Part shown: piece after piece, positions 37,128 through 45,353 of the stretch | Layout: every line of letters begins with the position of its first letter | How positions within the stretch are numbered: position 1 is the stretch's first letter | Source of the DNA: Shewanella morhuae | Lineage (GTDB): Bacteria; Pseudomonadota; Gammaproteobacteria; Enterobacterales; Shewanellaceae | Reading direction: 5' to 3' | Assembly: GCF_900156405.1 (NCBI RefSeq) | Contig: NZ_FTNN01000006.1 | Coordinates: 1-64,000, forward strand | Length of the DNA stretch: 64,000 nt | Translations under genes and position numbers: made by a program | Notes under the pieces: generated by a model | The model's input: only the letters and a program-made list of their open reading frames with translations | The model's database searches: none | What the model was told of the DNA's origin: nothing

Positions 37128-37652
37128 TTACAGCTGTGGTGCAATCGTTTTCTTTAACCATTCAGTTAGCATCTTAGTTTCGTAAATAAAGGGTTTATCC
37201 GTTGACGAATGGATCCCACCTAAAAAGCCCATATCTGACAATTTTTCATCACCGACAATAATCACTTTGTCATTTTCTAAAATTTGATAAGTAAAAGTCA
37301 TTCTTGGGGGATAAAGATCTTTAATAACACGTAAATCATCGGGGGTTGCACCAAAAGTGGGTCGCATATCGCCGGCAAGATCAACATCAGTCATCGTCAT
37401 TTCAAGCTTTTGATTAGGCTTTAAAATCTTTGATGCTTCTTTACTGATATTTTTAGTTAAGGTTTCAAATAAACGCTTTTCATAACGGGATTGGATCTCT
37501 CCGGATGATTTTATATCACGAAAATCTTTAGGATTTTGCCAAGTAATTTTAACCATTCCATCTTCAGTAACTGGGTTCACTGGCGCCTCGTCGGCCGCCC
37601 AAGCTGCACTACAACTCAACACACTTGCGAGTATAAGGGACTGAATTTTCAT
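37128..37652 (-). CDS. DUF3016 family exported protein
   Basis: 174 residues from ATG 37652, five bases after GGAGG. The signal peptide (IQSLILASVLSCSAAWA) is followed by the family pattern VKITWQNPKDFRDIKSSGE, then TMTDVDLAGDMRP and a Lys/Trp-rich C-terminus. DUF3016 proteins are periplasmic or envelope proteins of unknown role. The frame extends to 37697, but the strong ribosome-binding site and signal peptide fix the start. It is probably monocistronic. Confidence 0.82.
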   Translation of the reverse strand: MKIQSLILASVLSCSAAWAADEAPVNPVTEDGMVKITWQNPKDFRDIKSSGEIQSRYEKRLFETLTKNISKEASKILKPNQKLEMTMTDVDLAGDMRPTFGATPDDLRVIKDLYPPRMTFTYQILENDKVIIVGDEKLSDMGFLGGIHSSTDKPFIYETKMLTEWLKKTIAPQL

Positions 37653-37927
37653 ATTTGCCTCCAAGGCTTCAATAACTTTCTGTGAACTACAGTACAAAAT
37701 CTAACCTGAACTTGGGCTTAATGTAAAGCTGATATAAATACAATCAATTCAATGTAAACCATTGTATAAATAAACAAATACCCTACTTAAGCACCATGTT
37801 ATACGTATCGTTTTGTATCTACATGTAACTGGTAGTGATAAAGTTACTAATTTGTAATATTTTTTAGCGCATAAGCATCAAAAAAGCGTTATCCTTCCGC
37901 TATTGTTCACATAGCTTGTTTAATAAC

Positions 37928-38236
37928 ATGAAATTCCCCGTGATCCCTGTGTTCATTCTGATCCTATTTAGCTGCGTTGTCAGTGCGATTTGGTTTATCT
38001 CTCCAGCAGACAAAGATACTGGCCCTAAAACTTGGTCGGCCTTTATCTACAATCATGGCTATAACTCTGGAAAGTATAAAAAAACTGATAACTTTGATAG
38101 CTATGATGCCTGTAGCGATTTTGCGCGCCAGCAATCTGCCTTCTACGACGATGCGCCTTGGGAATGCGGTTCTATGTGCCAGTTTGATACTCGCAAGCAA
38201 GGATTTCAATGCATAGAAATGAAAAATGAACATTAA
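37928..38236 (+). CDS. Hypothetical membrane-anchored Cys-rich protein
   Basis: 102 residues from ATG 37928: one N-terminal hydrophobic segment (VIPVFILILFSCVVSAIWF), then a polar domain with several Cys (DACSDF, WECGSMCQF, GFQCIEM) that could form disulfides in the periplasm. I recognise no family. The frame opens at a TTG at 37916 that has little support; the ATG also lacks a clear ribosome-binding site. Confidence 0.6.
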   Translation: MKFPVIPVFILILFSCVVSAIWFISPADKDTGPKTWSAFIYNHGYNSGKYKKTDNFDSYDACSDFARQQSAFYDDAPWECGSMCQFDTRKQGFQCIEMKNEH

Positions 38237-38376
38237 CTAACTGTTCAGTATTGGTTCAATATTTATACAATAAGCTAAGCCCATCACAGTACAACTCAAC
38301 TCGTTTTCTTTACCGTCTAGGGATGCACGATTTAGAACTAACGAATTAAACGTAATTGTTAATTTGGAGCTCACCT

Positions 38377-38703
38377 ATGCACGTAAAAATAGCGAACGTA
38401 ACAACCACTCATTCATCCAGCTTATTGTCATGTAAACTGGCTTTACTGACGCTGCTGACAATTGGAACTAGCCTAAGCTTTTCAAGCTCTGCAGCACCAT
38501 TAACCATAGTTCAACAACAGGCGGTTAACACCCACTTTAGCAAATTGGCTCAGGTGCAAAATACCGCCGAAGCTCAAATGACTGAGCAGCTGCAGCAAGA
38601 TTTTAATCAGTAACTGACTCTACATGAGCACAAACTAATGAAAAGTATCTGCCCTAAATACGGCATGACCTTTGATGTCAGCACTAATGCCTGCTTACGC
38701 TGA
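38377..38703 (+). pseudogene. Secreted small protein gene interrupted by an in-frame TAA
   Basis: From ATG 38377 (GGAG seven bases upstream) the frame encodes a signal peptide (cleavage near SSSA-AP) and a helical segment ending EQLQQDFNQ. It hits TAA at 38611-38613. Beyond the stop the same frame stays open for 29 codons, ending TGA at 38701. That part contains LTLHEHKLMKS, then a Cys pair (SICPKYGM, NACLR). The helix pattern continues across the stop, so the stop most likely interrupts a gene of about 108 codons, as a CAA-to-TAA change would. A 78-residue truncated product may still be made. Family not recognised. Confidence 0.6.
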
Positions 38704-38719
38704 TAGTTTATTTTACTGA

Positions 38720-39229
38720 TTAAAAAGGGAAACGTGCACTGAGTCCAGGGTATTGCAACTTTAAATCCTTGGGCTTAGTGCTAAATTTTTTCCCCGCGGG
38801 TGTCGCTTTACCCGATGGCATAAAGGGTAACTCATCACCGGTTCTATCTTCGTACAATTGCCCTGCAATAAGATCATACTCATCGACAAAGGGGTACGCA
38901 TACGCATCTTTTTCTGGCCAAGCAGCTAAACGCGCTAAAATGTCTGGTTGATTCACCACACCATCGTAAATTTCTTTGCCAAGTGAAATTAAAAAACACC
39001 TAAATTCAGCAAAGGCGTATTCAGAATCACAACCCGTAATAATATAAGCTGCGCCCCAAACCGACCATAAATAGCTACGGCGCATCTGCTGACCAAAGAT
39101 TTTATCAAAGGCTTTTAACTCTTCATTACTTAACTCGGCGAGGTTCTGTTTTAGTGCTTGAGCCAAAGACTCCTGCGATTGCGCCGCTTCCGTTCGCGTG
39201 ACTAAACCCCAAAACTCAGTTTCCGTCAT
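38720..39229 (-). CDS. DUF4240 domain protein
   Basis: 169 residues from ATG 39229, five bases after AGGTGGG (the frame opens at 39238). It begins ETEFWGLVTRTEA and has WSVWGAAYIITGCDSEYAFAEF and FRCFLISLGKEIYDG, the DUF4240 pattern. There is no signal peptide or membrane segment. The domain is found in many bacteria, and function is unknown. It is convergent with the interrupted small gene and divergent from the membrane protein at 39357. Confidence 0.8.
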   Translation of the reverse strand: MTETEFWGLVTRTEAAQSQESLAQALKQNLAELSNEELKAFDKIFGQQMRRSYLWSVWGAAYIITGCDSEYAFAEFRCFLISLGKEIYDGVVNQPDILARLAAWPEKDAYAYPFVDEYDLIAGQLYEDRTGDELPFMPSGKATPAGKKFSTKPKDLKLQYPGLSARFPF

Positions 39230-39356
39230 AAATCCCACCTATTTAGCACCCTAGAAAAAGGGCATATTCTACACGATATTGCAGTTATGCTGGACTCGGA
39301 TTCGCGCATTTCTTACACTTGCTTACCTTCTTCGTTACCGGCCTACAGATCAATCC

Positions 39357-39737
39357 ATGCCTAAACGCCTTATGCTACTTATCGCTTTATATTGCTGTTG
39401 CTGTATTGCTGCACTTTTACGGGCAGTGATGGCCCAATCCTTTGATATATTTACCCTGAGTGTATTTCCTGTGCTGATCGGTATGTTAATGCGTACACCT
39501 TGGTCAAGTTTAATGTTGAAAATTTTTATTGGTATGCAAACCCTAGGCTTTTCCGCCCTCGCGATTACAGCCATTATTGCTTATCGCATTACACCTGAAG
39601 ATGTAAAAGTAGTTATTTCAGGCCACAACATTCCCATATTGCCACTGACGGCAAGCATGATTTTCATTTTACTCATACAATATTGGGCAGCGTTTTCTAA
39701 GGTGACGAGTCAATATTTGACCCGCCAAACGCAGTGA
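39357..39737 (+). CDS. Hypothetical four-helix membrane protein
   Basis: 126 residues from ATG 39357 with hydrophobic segments at about 5-22 (LMLLIALYCCCCIAALL), 33-48, 55-75 and 98-115. A short run of four Cys lies in the first helix. The frame opens at TTG 39279, giving 26 more residues; neither start has a good ribosome-binding site. I do not recognise the family. A perfect 11-bp hairpin follows the stop. Confidence 0.55.
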   Translation: MPKRLMLLIALYCCCCIAALLRAVMAQSFDIFTLSVFPVLIGMLMRTPWSSLMLKIFIGMQTLGFSALAITAIIAYRITPEDVKVVISGHNIPILPLTASMIFILLIQYWAAFSKVTSQYLTRQTQ

Positions 39738-39746
39738 TGGACATTT

Positions 39747-39777
39747 GTGACTAAGCTGTTATTAATAGCTTAGTCAC
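39747..39777. terminator. Perfect 11-bp hairpin after the membrane protein gene
   Basis: GTGACTAAGCT (39747-39757) and AGCTTAGTCAC (39767-39777) around a 9-base AT loop. It has no T-run after it, so it may be an attenuated terminator or a protein-binding palindrome upstream of the dual-receiver gene. Confidence 0.5.
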
Positions 39778-39824
39778 CCGAACGAAATAGCCGCGATTCT
39801 TAACTTGATAACGTGAAGTAAACT

Positions 39825-40622
39825 ATGAGCCATTTATTGCCCAGCGAACTTTCTATTCTTTTAGTCGAGCCTTCAGAGACACAGCGTCGAATTATTATTC
39901 AGCGTTTACAACAGGAAGGCATTCTCAGTATTCAAACCGCAGAAAATATTGAAGCGGCGAAAGAAATTATTACTCGTCATAAACCTGATCTTATTGCCAG
40001 CGCCATGCATTTTGATGACGGCACTGCCATAGAGCTTTTGAGCTATTTAAGAGCTAAACCCGACTTTAAAGATATTCAGTTTATGTTGGTCTCTAGCGAG
40101 TGTCGCCGTGAACAACTTGAAATATTCCGTCAATCGGGCGTGGTGGCAATTCTTCCTAAGCCTTTCAGTGCAGAGCATTTGGGGACAGCTTTGAATGCGA
40201 CGATTGATTTACTCAGCCACGATGAACTCGACCTCAGTAACTTTGACGTGCAGGATGTACGCGTATTAGTTGTTGATGATAGCCGTATGGCAAGGAACGT
40301 GATTAAACGCACTATTACTAACTTAGGCATGAAACTCATTACCGAGGCCGAAGATGGTGCGCAGGCCATTGAATTGATGAAACACAATATGTTTGACTTA
40401 GTGATCACCGACTACAATATGCCCAGTGTAGATGGCCTAGCTCTGACTCAATTTATTCGCAATGAAAGTTTACAAGCGCATATTCCTATCTTAATGGTCT
40501 CATCTGAAGCCAACGATACCCATCTGAGTAATGTATCTCAAGCGGGCGTCAATGCCTTATGCGATAAGCCCTTTGAACCCAAGCTAGTTAAAAAATTACT
40601 TTACCAATTGTTAGAAGAATAA
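39825..40622 (+). CDS. Dual-receiver response regulator with degenerate first receiver
   Basis: 265 residues made of two CheY-like receivers and no output domain. The second (about 140-265) is intact: VVDDSR acidic pair, ITDYNMP phosphoacceptor Asp, VSSEA and CDKPF lysine. In the first (about 8-125) the acidic pair reads VEPSE and the phosphoacceptor position reads LIASAMHFDD, with Ala where Asp belongs, though LPKPF is kept. The first domain therefore probably cannot be phosphorylated and may serve as a binding module. No kinase is adjacent. HU follows about 150 bp downstream on the same strand. Confidence 0.85.
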   Translation: MSHLLPSELSILLVEPSETQRRIIIQRLQQEGILSIQTAENIEAAKEIITRHKPDLIASAMHFDDGTAIELLSYLRAKPDFKDIQFMLVSSECRREQLEIFRQSGVVAILPKPFSAEHLGTALNATIDLLSHDELDLSNFDVQDVRVLVVDDSRMARNVIKRTITNLGMKLITEAEDGAQAIELMKHNMFDLVITDYNMPSVDGLALTQFIRNESLQAHIPILMVSSEANDTHLSNVSQAGVNALCDKPFEPKLVKKLLYQLLEE

Positions 40623-40770
40623 AATCTAAGTCACGAACTGAGTAAATATTCTGCACTTTACTGAATATCCTGCAGTAAGCAGAGCGCAAAAGACTTTCCA
40701 AGCGCTAAACCTTATGGCATGTTAGGCACGCTAATTTCAAATAAATCTACGGAAAGAAGAGACAATAAAA

Positions 40771-41043
40771 ATGAACAAAACTGAACTTATTGCCAAAATT
40801 GCAGAAAATGCCGATCTAACGAAAGTTGAAGCCGCACGTGCATTGAAGTCTTTTGAAGCAGCAATTACCGAATCAATGAAAAATGGTGACAAAATCTCCA
40901 TCGTAGGTTTCGGTTCTTTTGAAACAGCGACTCGTGCCGCTCGCACTGGCCGTAACCCACAAACGGGTAAAGAAATTCAAATTGCAGAAGCGACTGTACC
41001 TAAGTTTAAAGCGGGTAAGACCCTACGCGACAGCCTAAACTAA
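40771..41043 (+). CDS. HU family DNA-binding protein
   Basis: 90 residues with the HU signature: [17 protein letters not shown] at the start, [26 protein letters not shown] (the DNA-binding arms, with NPQTGKEI) and FKAGKTLRD at the C-terminus. It binds DNA non-specifically and bends it in the nucleoid. I cannot tell which HU paralogue (hupA or hupB) it corresponds to. The ATG is preceded by GGAAAGAAGAG. It has its own terminator. Confidence 0.95.
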   Translation: MNKTELIAKIAENADLTKVEAARALKSFEAAITESMKNGDKISIVGFGSFETATRAARTGRNPQTGKEIQIAEATVPKFKAGKTLRDSLN

Positions 41044-41060
41044 GTTAGTCATATCAAAAC

Positions 41061-41088
41061 AACGCCTCCATAGTGAGGCGTTTTTTTT
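41061..41088 (+). terminator. Rho-independent terminator of the HU gene
   Basis: AACGCCTC (41061-41068), loop CATAGT, GAGGCGTT (41075-41082), then a T-run to 41088. A textbook form, 17 bp after the stop. Confidence 0.92.
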
Positions 41089-41332
41089 GCCTTATTCCAA
41101 TGAAGTCTTGAGCATTTTTCGCACAACAAAAGTGCACCTCTGCCTCATAAACTGACAAGCAAATATATTTTCCCCACTTATAATTATCTAATACATTGTT
41201 TTATATGTAATTGTAATAATGGCATGTGATTCGCAAATCCCTTATTAGAAATAACCAAGATGCACTAATGACCACTGTTTACTTAGGTGTGCCACTGGTG
41301 AATCGATAAATAAGTCAATCGAGGGGATGAGC

Positions 41333-42025
41333 ATGAAGAAATCACTGTATAGCGTTTTGGCTTTATCGACGACAATGATACTGGCTGGCAATGCCTTTGC
41401 AGCCGTATCAGGCAACATTGGTGGTACCTCTAATTACCTATGGCGCGGTGCAACCCAAACCAAGGACGCGGTAGCAATCCAAGGTGGTATTGACTATAGC
41501 CATGATGCTGGATTTTATGCGGGTACTTGGGTATCGAATGTGGACTTTGGCGACGATACTAGCTACGAGCTGGATCTCTACGCCGGTTATGGCGGTAGTA
41601 TTACTGACGATATTAGCTACGATTTTGGCTACCTCTACTACGCCTATCCAGACGCTCCTGGCAGCATTGATTTTGGTGAACTCCATGCTGCAGTAACGTG
41701 GAAGTGGCTTGAACTCGGTTACTCCCATGTCATCAATGCCGGTGACGATGTCGCAGCAGAGCCTTTAGATAATAAAGATCTCAGCTATCTTGCCGCAACT
41801 GTCTCTGTGCCTCTTACCGAGAAGCTAAGCTTATCGGTGCACTATGGTTACTCAAGCGGTGATGTTGTTCAATCTTGGTTTGGCGAAGATAATTATGCCG
41901 ACTATAACGTCACACTCAGCGCAGACACCAGCATGGGCACAGTGTCGTTTATGGTGTCAGATACCGATCTTAGCGATGATGATGCCAAACTGGTACTCGG
42001 CTATTCCTACAGTTTTGATCTTTAG
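41333..42025 (+). CDS. TorF family putative porin
   Basis: 230 residues from ATG 41333, six bases after GAGGGG. Signal peptide to about residue 23 (GNAFA-AV), then alternating aromatic and Gly/Asp-rich strands (NYLWRGATQTKDA, YDFGYLYYAYP) and a C-terminal SYSFDL, as in small outer-membrane barrels. The strand pattern and N-terminus fit the TorF/Gcw_chp family. The substrate is unknown. It is a single gene between HU and rimK, with a bidirectional terminator after it. Confidence 0.85.
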   Translation: MKKSLYSVLALSTTMILAGNAFAAVSGNIGGTSNYLWRGATQTKDAVAIQGGIDYSHDAGFYAGTWVSNVDFGDDTSYELDLYAGYGGSITDDISYDFGYLYYAYPDAPGSIDFGELHAAVTWKWLELGYSHVINAGDDVAAEPLDNKDLSYLAATVSVPLTEKLSLSVHYGYSSGDVVQSWFGEDNYADYNVTLSADTSMGTVSFMVSDTDLSDDDAKLVLGYSYSFDL

Positions 42026-42032
42026 GCTTAAG

Positions 42033-42048
42033 CCTGAACTCGGGATAA
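42033..42048. repeat. Dispersed 16-mer intergenic motif, copy 2
   Basis: CCTGAACTCGGGATAA, identical to 36716-36731, begins 7 bp after the stop of the TorF-like gene. Confidence 0.6.
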
Positions 42049-42063
42049 GCTCCCTGCATAAAT

Positions 42064-42094
42064 AAAAACGCCACCTTAAGCGGTGGCGTTATTT
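42064..42094. terminator. Bidirectional terminator between the porin and rimK
   Basis: AACGCCACC (42067-42075), loop TTAAGC, GGTGGCGTT (42082-42090), with A-run before and ATTTT after. It suits the two convergent genes. Confidence 0.88.
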
Positions 42095-42109
42095 TATAAC
42101 TATCATCGA

Positions 42110-43015
42110 TTAGGCGATGATTGGCCTGTTCGTTTTACGGGCTGAGACCATTTTCTCAATATATTCAACAATTGGCTCAGTGACCGAAATCCCTGTAGTT
42201 TGCTCAATACCTTCGATACCGGGCGCCGAATTAACCTCTAAGACTAAGGGGCCGCGGTTAGAGCGTAAAATATCCACCCCCGCAACAACCAAGCCCATGG
42301 CTTTCACTGCCGCAATCGCCATCTTACGCTCTGTGGCGGTGATTTTAACCACCTCGCCACAGCCACCTAAATGCAGATTGGAGCGAAAGTCGCCCTCTGG
42401 TCCTTGGCGCTTCATAGAGGCTATGACTTTATCACCAACAACAAAACAACGAATATCACTGCCATTGGATTCTTTAATGTATTCCTGCACTAAGATATTC
42501 GCTTTAAGCCCTAAAAATGCTTCTATCACACTCTCTGCAGCCGTTTTGGTCTCAGCTAATACCACGCCAATACCTTGAGTACCTTCGAGTAGCTTAATCA
42601 CTAATGGAGCGCCACCCACCATATTGATGAGATCAGGGATATCGTTGGGCTTATTTGCAAAACCTGTCACTGGCATACCAATCCCTTTACGGGAAAGTAA
42701 TTGCAACGCCCGCAGCTTATCCCGAGAACGTGCAATAGAGATTGAATCGTTAGCCGCATACACGCCCATCATTTCGAACTGACGTACCACAGCACAACCA
42801 TAAAAAGTCACGCTGGCATGAATACGCGGAATAATGGCATCAAACCCAACGAGTTCAGTACCTTCATAATGAATACTCGGTTTAATGGAGTTGATATTCA
42901 TATAGCAGTTCAGTGTATTGATCACGACCGCCTCATGTCCGCGTTTTTGACATGCTTCCACTAATCGTTGTGTTGAATATAACTGCGGAAATTGAGATAA
43001 AATGCCTATTTTCAT
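42110..43015 (-). CDS. rimK: Ribosomal protein S6 glutamate ligase RimK
   Basis: Adds glutamate residues to the C-terminus of ribosomal protein S6; an ATP-grasp enzyme. 301 residues from ATG 43015, starting [13 protein letters not shown] as in the family. Landmarks: [27 protein letters not shown], and ATP-grasp motifs [18 protein letters not shown] near residue 133 and [35 protein letters not shown] near 250 carries the metal-binding Glu/Asn. The frame extends 20 residues upstream without support. RimK is known to be influenced by c-di-GMP in Pseudomonas; a c-di-GMP operon lies just upstream here. Confidence 0.94.
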   Translation of the reverse strand: MKIGILSQFPQLYSTQRLVEACQKRGHEAVVINTLNCYMNINSIKPSIHYEGTELVGFDAIIPRIHASVTFYGCAVVRQFEMMGVYAANDSISIARSRDKLRALQLLSRKGIGMPVTGFANKPNDIPDLINMVGGAPLVIKLLEGTQGIGVVLAETKTAAESVIEAFLGLKANILVQEYIKESNGSDIRCFVVGDKVIASMKRQGPEGDFRSNLHLGGCGEVVKITATERKMAIAAVKAMGLVVAGVDILRSNRGPLVLEVNSAPGIEGIEQTTGISVTEPIVEYIEKMVSARKTNRPIIA

Positions 43016-43175
43016 GGCTGAGTGACCAACGTAAGTGTGTGTGGATAAATCGTTCTGTAGTATCAAATACGCCACAACAGAAAAGGGGCAGATATTTGTC
43101 TATATCTGAGTGTAAAGCAAGAAAATACTGCTAACCAGATGAAATCAGTATGCTATTACAATACTGCGAGGTACC

Positions 43176-44909
43176 TTACATTCGCACTTGTGTAGGGGTT
43201 AACAAAGGTAAAATATATTTCGCCTCAAATGTCATTGCATCGAGCGGTGGCGAAAATAAATACCCCTGTAATACAGTGCAATGGCGAGAAGTGCAAAACT
43301 CAGCTTGTTGCATTGTCTCTACCCCTTCGGCAACCGATATCACATTAAAACCATGGGCGAAATTAAATAATGCCGTGAGCAAACGGGTATCTTTTTCATC
43401 TTTGTCATAGCTTGCGATAAAACTTTTATCGATTTTCAGTACGCTAATCGGAAATAGTTTGATGTGCTCTAAAGATGAAAAGCCAGTACCAAAATCATCT
43501 AAGGCAAAACGTACTCCTAATTGAGCAATTTTATCGAGCTCTTTTGCGTGTTCGTGGGGATCTTCAATAAGGCAATTTTCAGTAATTTCGAGCTCTAATG
43601 CGCTAGGAGGTAATCCTGTAAGCTGCAACGCGTGCACAATTTTATCAAATAGACGTCCATTATCAATTTGAGACGCAGAGAGATTAACAGCGATGGTAAA
43701 TGTGAGTCCTGTCGGCAGTAATTGCGTTAGCCAACGCTGCGCCTGAGCGCAAGCTTGTTCAAGTACCCAATCCCCAATTTCAGCCATTAAACCTATCTCA
43801 ACGGCTATGGGTAAAAATTGATCTGGGCCGATAATGCCATCTGTAGGATGCTGCCAACGGATAAGGGCTTCCATACCCACAAGTTGGTGTGTTTTTGCAT
43901 TGACTTGTACTTGATAGAACACCTTAAACTCATTGCGCTTTAAGGCCATACGTAAACTTGACTCAATATGATTACGATATCGTACTTCTTTATCTAACGC
44001 CTCTGAGTAAAACTGGATTTGATTTCGTCCCATTTTCTTTGCACGATACATAGCAATATCAGCACTTTTCATCAGTTCTTCACTGTTTGAAGCCGCCTCA
44101 TTATAAAAAGCCACACCAATACTAGCGCCTATAAATACATCATTATCGCCAAGACAAAAGATTTCTTCGAAGGCTTTTAATAAGCGATTTGCCACTATCA
44201 TAGGAAAATATTGATGTTCATCATCAGTCACTAGCACGACAAATTCATCGCCACCTAAACGGGCAAGAACATCACCATCACGTAGCAAATCGTTTAATCG
44301 TGATGCCACTTGGACTAATAGCGTATCTCCAACTTGATGACCTAATGTGTCATTAATTGCTTTAAAGTCATCGAGGTCTAATAGAATGACGGCTAAAAAA
44401 TCATTGCTGCGTTTCACTCTAGCAATGGCACGATTTAGGCATAGTTCAAAACCGTAGCGATTTACAAGCTTAGTGAGGGAGTCGTGCTCTGCGAGCTCTT
44501 TCAACTTTTGGTGGCTGTTGCGTAATGCTAACGCCATCGAAGATCGTTGTTTCGCGTAGCGGATAGCGCGGGTTAATATCCGTGAGTTCACTTCATCTTT
44601 AAGTAAAAAGTCCTGTGCGCCCAGCTCAATACAGCGTTGCGCTAATTTCTCATCTTCATAACGACTTAACATAACCACGACCGTCTGATCTTGGGTCATC
44701 GCATTGAGCTTAATCAATACTTCTAATCCATTGGCGTCGGGCAATAAATAATCTAATAAAATGCCGTCAAAATGACGCTCTAACGCTAAGTTCAAACCAT
44801 CAAAGGCACAATTAGCTTCGACTACATTAAATGTCAACTTTGATTGTCTAAGTGCTCTTATGATCGCCGTTCTATCAACTTCGTCATCATCGATTAGTAG
44901 TAAATCCAT
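43176..44909 (-). CDS. REC-GGDEF-EAL response regulator
   Basis: 577 residues. Receiver (1-120) with LLIDDDEVD and LLDYLLPD phosphoacceptor; GGDEF domain (about 150-315) with DLDDFKAIND and intact RLGGDEFVVL near residue 215; EAL domain (about 330-570) with intact MEALIRWQHP, ITENCLIED, ALDDFGTGFSSL, AEGVET and QGYLFSPP. Both active sites look complete, so it may make and break c-di-GMP, with balance set by phosphorylation. The gap to the upstream receiver gene is 9 bp, so it is the output gene of a kinase-receiver-c-di-GMP operon. Confidence 0.92.
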   Translation of the reverse strand: MDLLLIDDDEVDRTAIIRALRQSKLTFNVVEANCAFDGLNLALERHFDGILLDYLLPDANGLEVLIKLNAMTQDQTVVVMLSRYEDEKLAQRCIELGAQDFLLKDEVNSRILTRAIRYAKQRSSMALALRNSHQKLKELAEHDSLTKLVNRYGFELCLNRAIARVKRSNDFLAVILLDLDDFKAINDTLGHQVGDTLLVQVASRLNDLLRDGDVLARLGGDEFVVLVTDDEHQYFPMIVANRLLKAFEEIFCLGDNDVFIGASIGVAFYNEAASNSEELMKSADIAMYRAKKMGRNQIQFYSEALDKEVRYRNHIESSLRMALKRNEFKVFYQVQVNAKTHQLVGMEALIRWQHPTDGIIGPDQFLPIAVEIGLMAEIGDWVLEQACAQAQRWLTQLLPTGLTFTIAVNLSASQIDNGRLFDKIVHALQLTGLPPSALELEITENCLIEDPHEHAKELDKIAQLGVRFALDDFGTGFSSLEHIKLFPISVLKIDKSFIASYDKDEKDTRLLTALFNFAHGFNVISVAEGVETMQQAEFCTSRHCTVLQGYLFSPPLDAMTFEAKYILPLLTPTQVRM

Positions 44910-44918
44910 ATACTCACC

Positions 44919-45353
44919 CTATGCAGATGGAAGCTCAACGATGCGCCAATAACCCTCGAGCATATTAAAAATGTGGTTAAAGCCGTCTTTCATCTTAGTT
45001 TTAACCATATAGCCCGCTACGTGATGACTATAAGCCTGCATCCTATCCTCATCGGTACTTGACGTCGTCAGCATAAAAACCACTGCAGAAGTGAGCGCTG
45101 GATCGGCACGTATTTGCTCAAGAAACTCAAAACCATTCATTCTGGGCATATTTAAATCCAGTAGAATAAGATAAGGACCTTTAATCCCATCAACACTCGT
45201 AAGGATAGATAATGCTTCAATTCCGTCTCGAGCCCGTACGATAGGGTTAAGTAATCGTAGTTGCTGCATCGCTCGCTGCACGGCCATATAATCCACATCA
45301 TCATCGTCAACCAGTAAAATAGTAACCTGCTGATATTGATTGACTGCACTCAT
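44919..45353 (-). CDS. Single-domain response regulator (Rcp1-like)
   Basis: 144-residue receiver: TILLVDDDDVDYMA acidic residues, YLILLDLNMPRMNGFEFL phosphoacceptor Asp, MLTTSS and MVKTKMKDGF near the end with the conserved Lys. The pattern fits the Rcp1 group, often paired with cyanobacterial-type or bathy-type kinases. Its ATG overlaps the stop of the kinase gene in ATGA, so translation is probably coupled. No DNA-binding domain is present; it probably relays phosphate between the kinase and the c-di-GMP regulator. Confidence 0.9.
   Translation of the reverse strand: MSAVNQYQQVTILLVDDDDVDYMAVQRAMQQLRLLNPIVRARDGIEALSILTSVDGIKGPYLILLDLNMPRMNGFEFLEQIRADPALTSAVVFMLTTSSTDEDRMQAYSHHVAGYMVKTKMKDGFNHIFNMLEGYWRIVELPSA

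Noticed and set aside
42117..42578. 153-codon plus-strand frame inside rimK
   Set aside because: It lies opposite a secure enzyme gene and shows no domain; a shadow frame.
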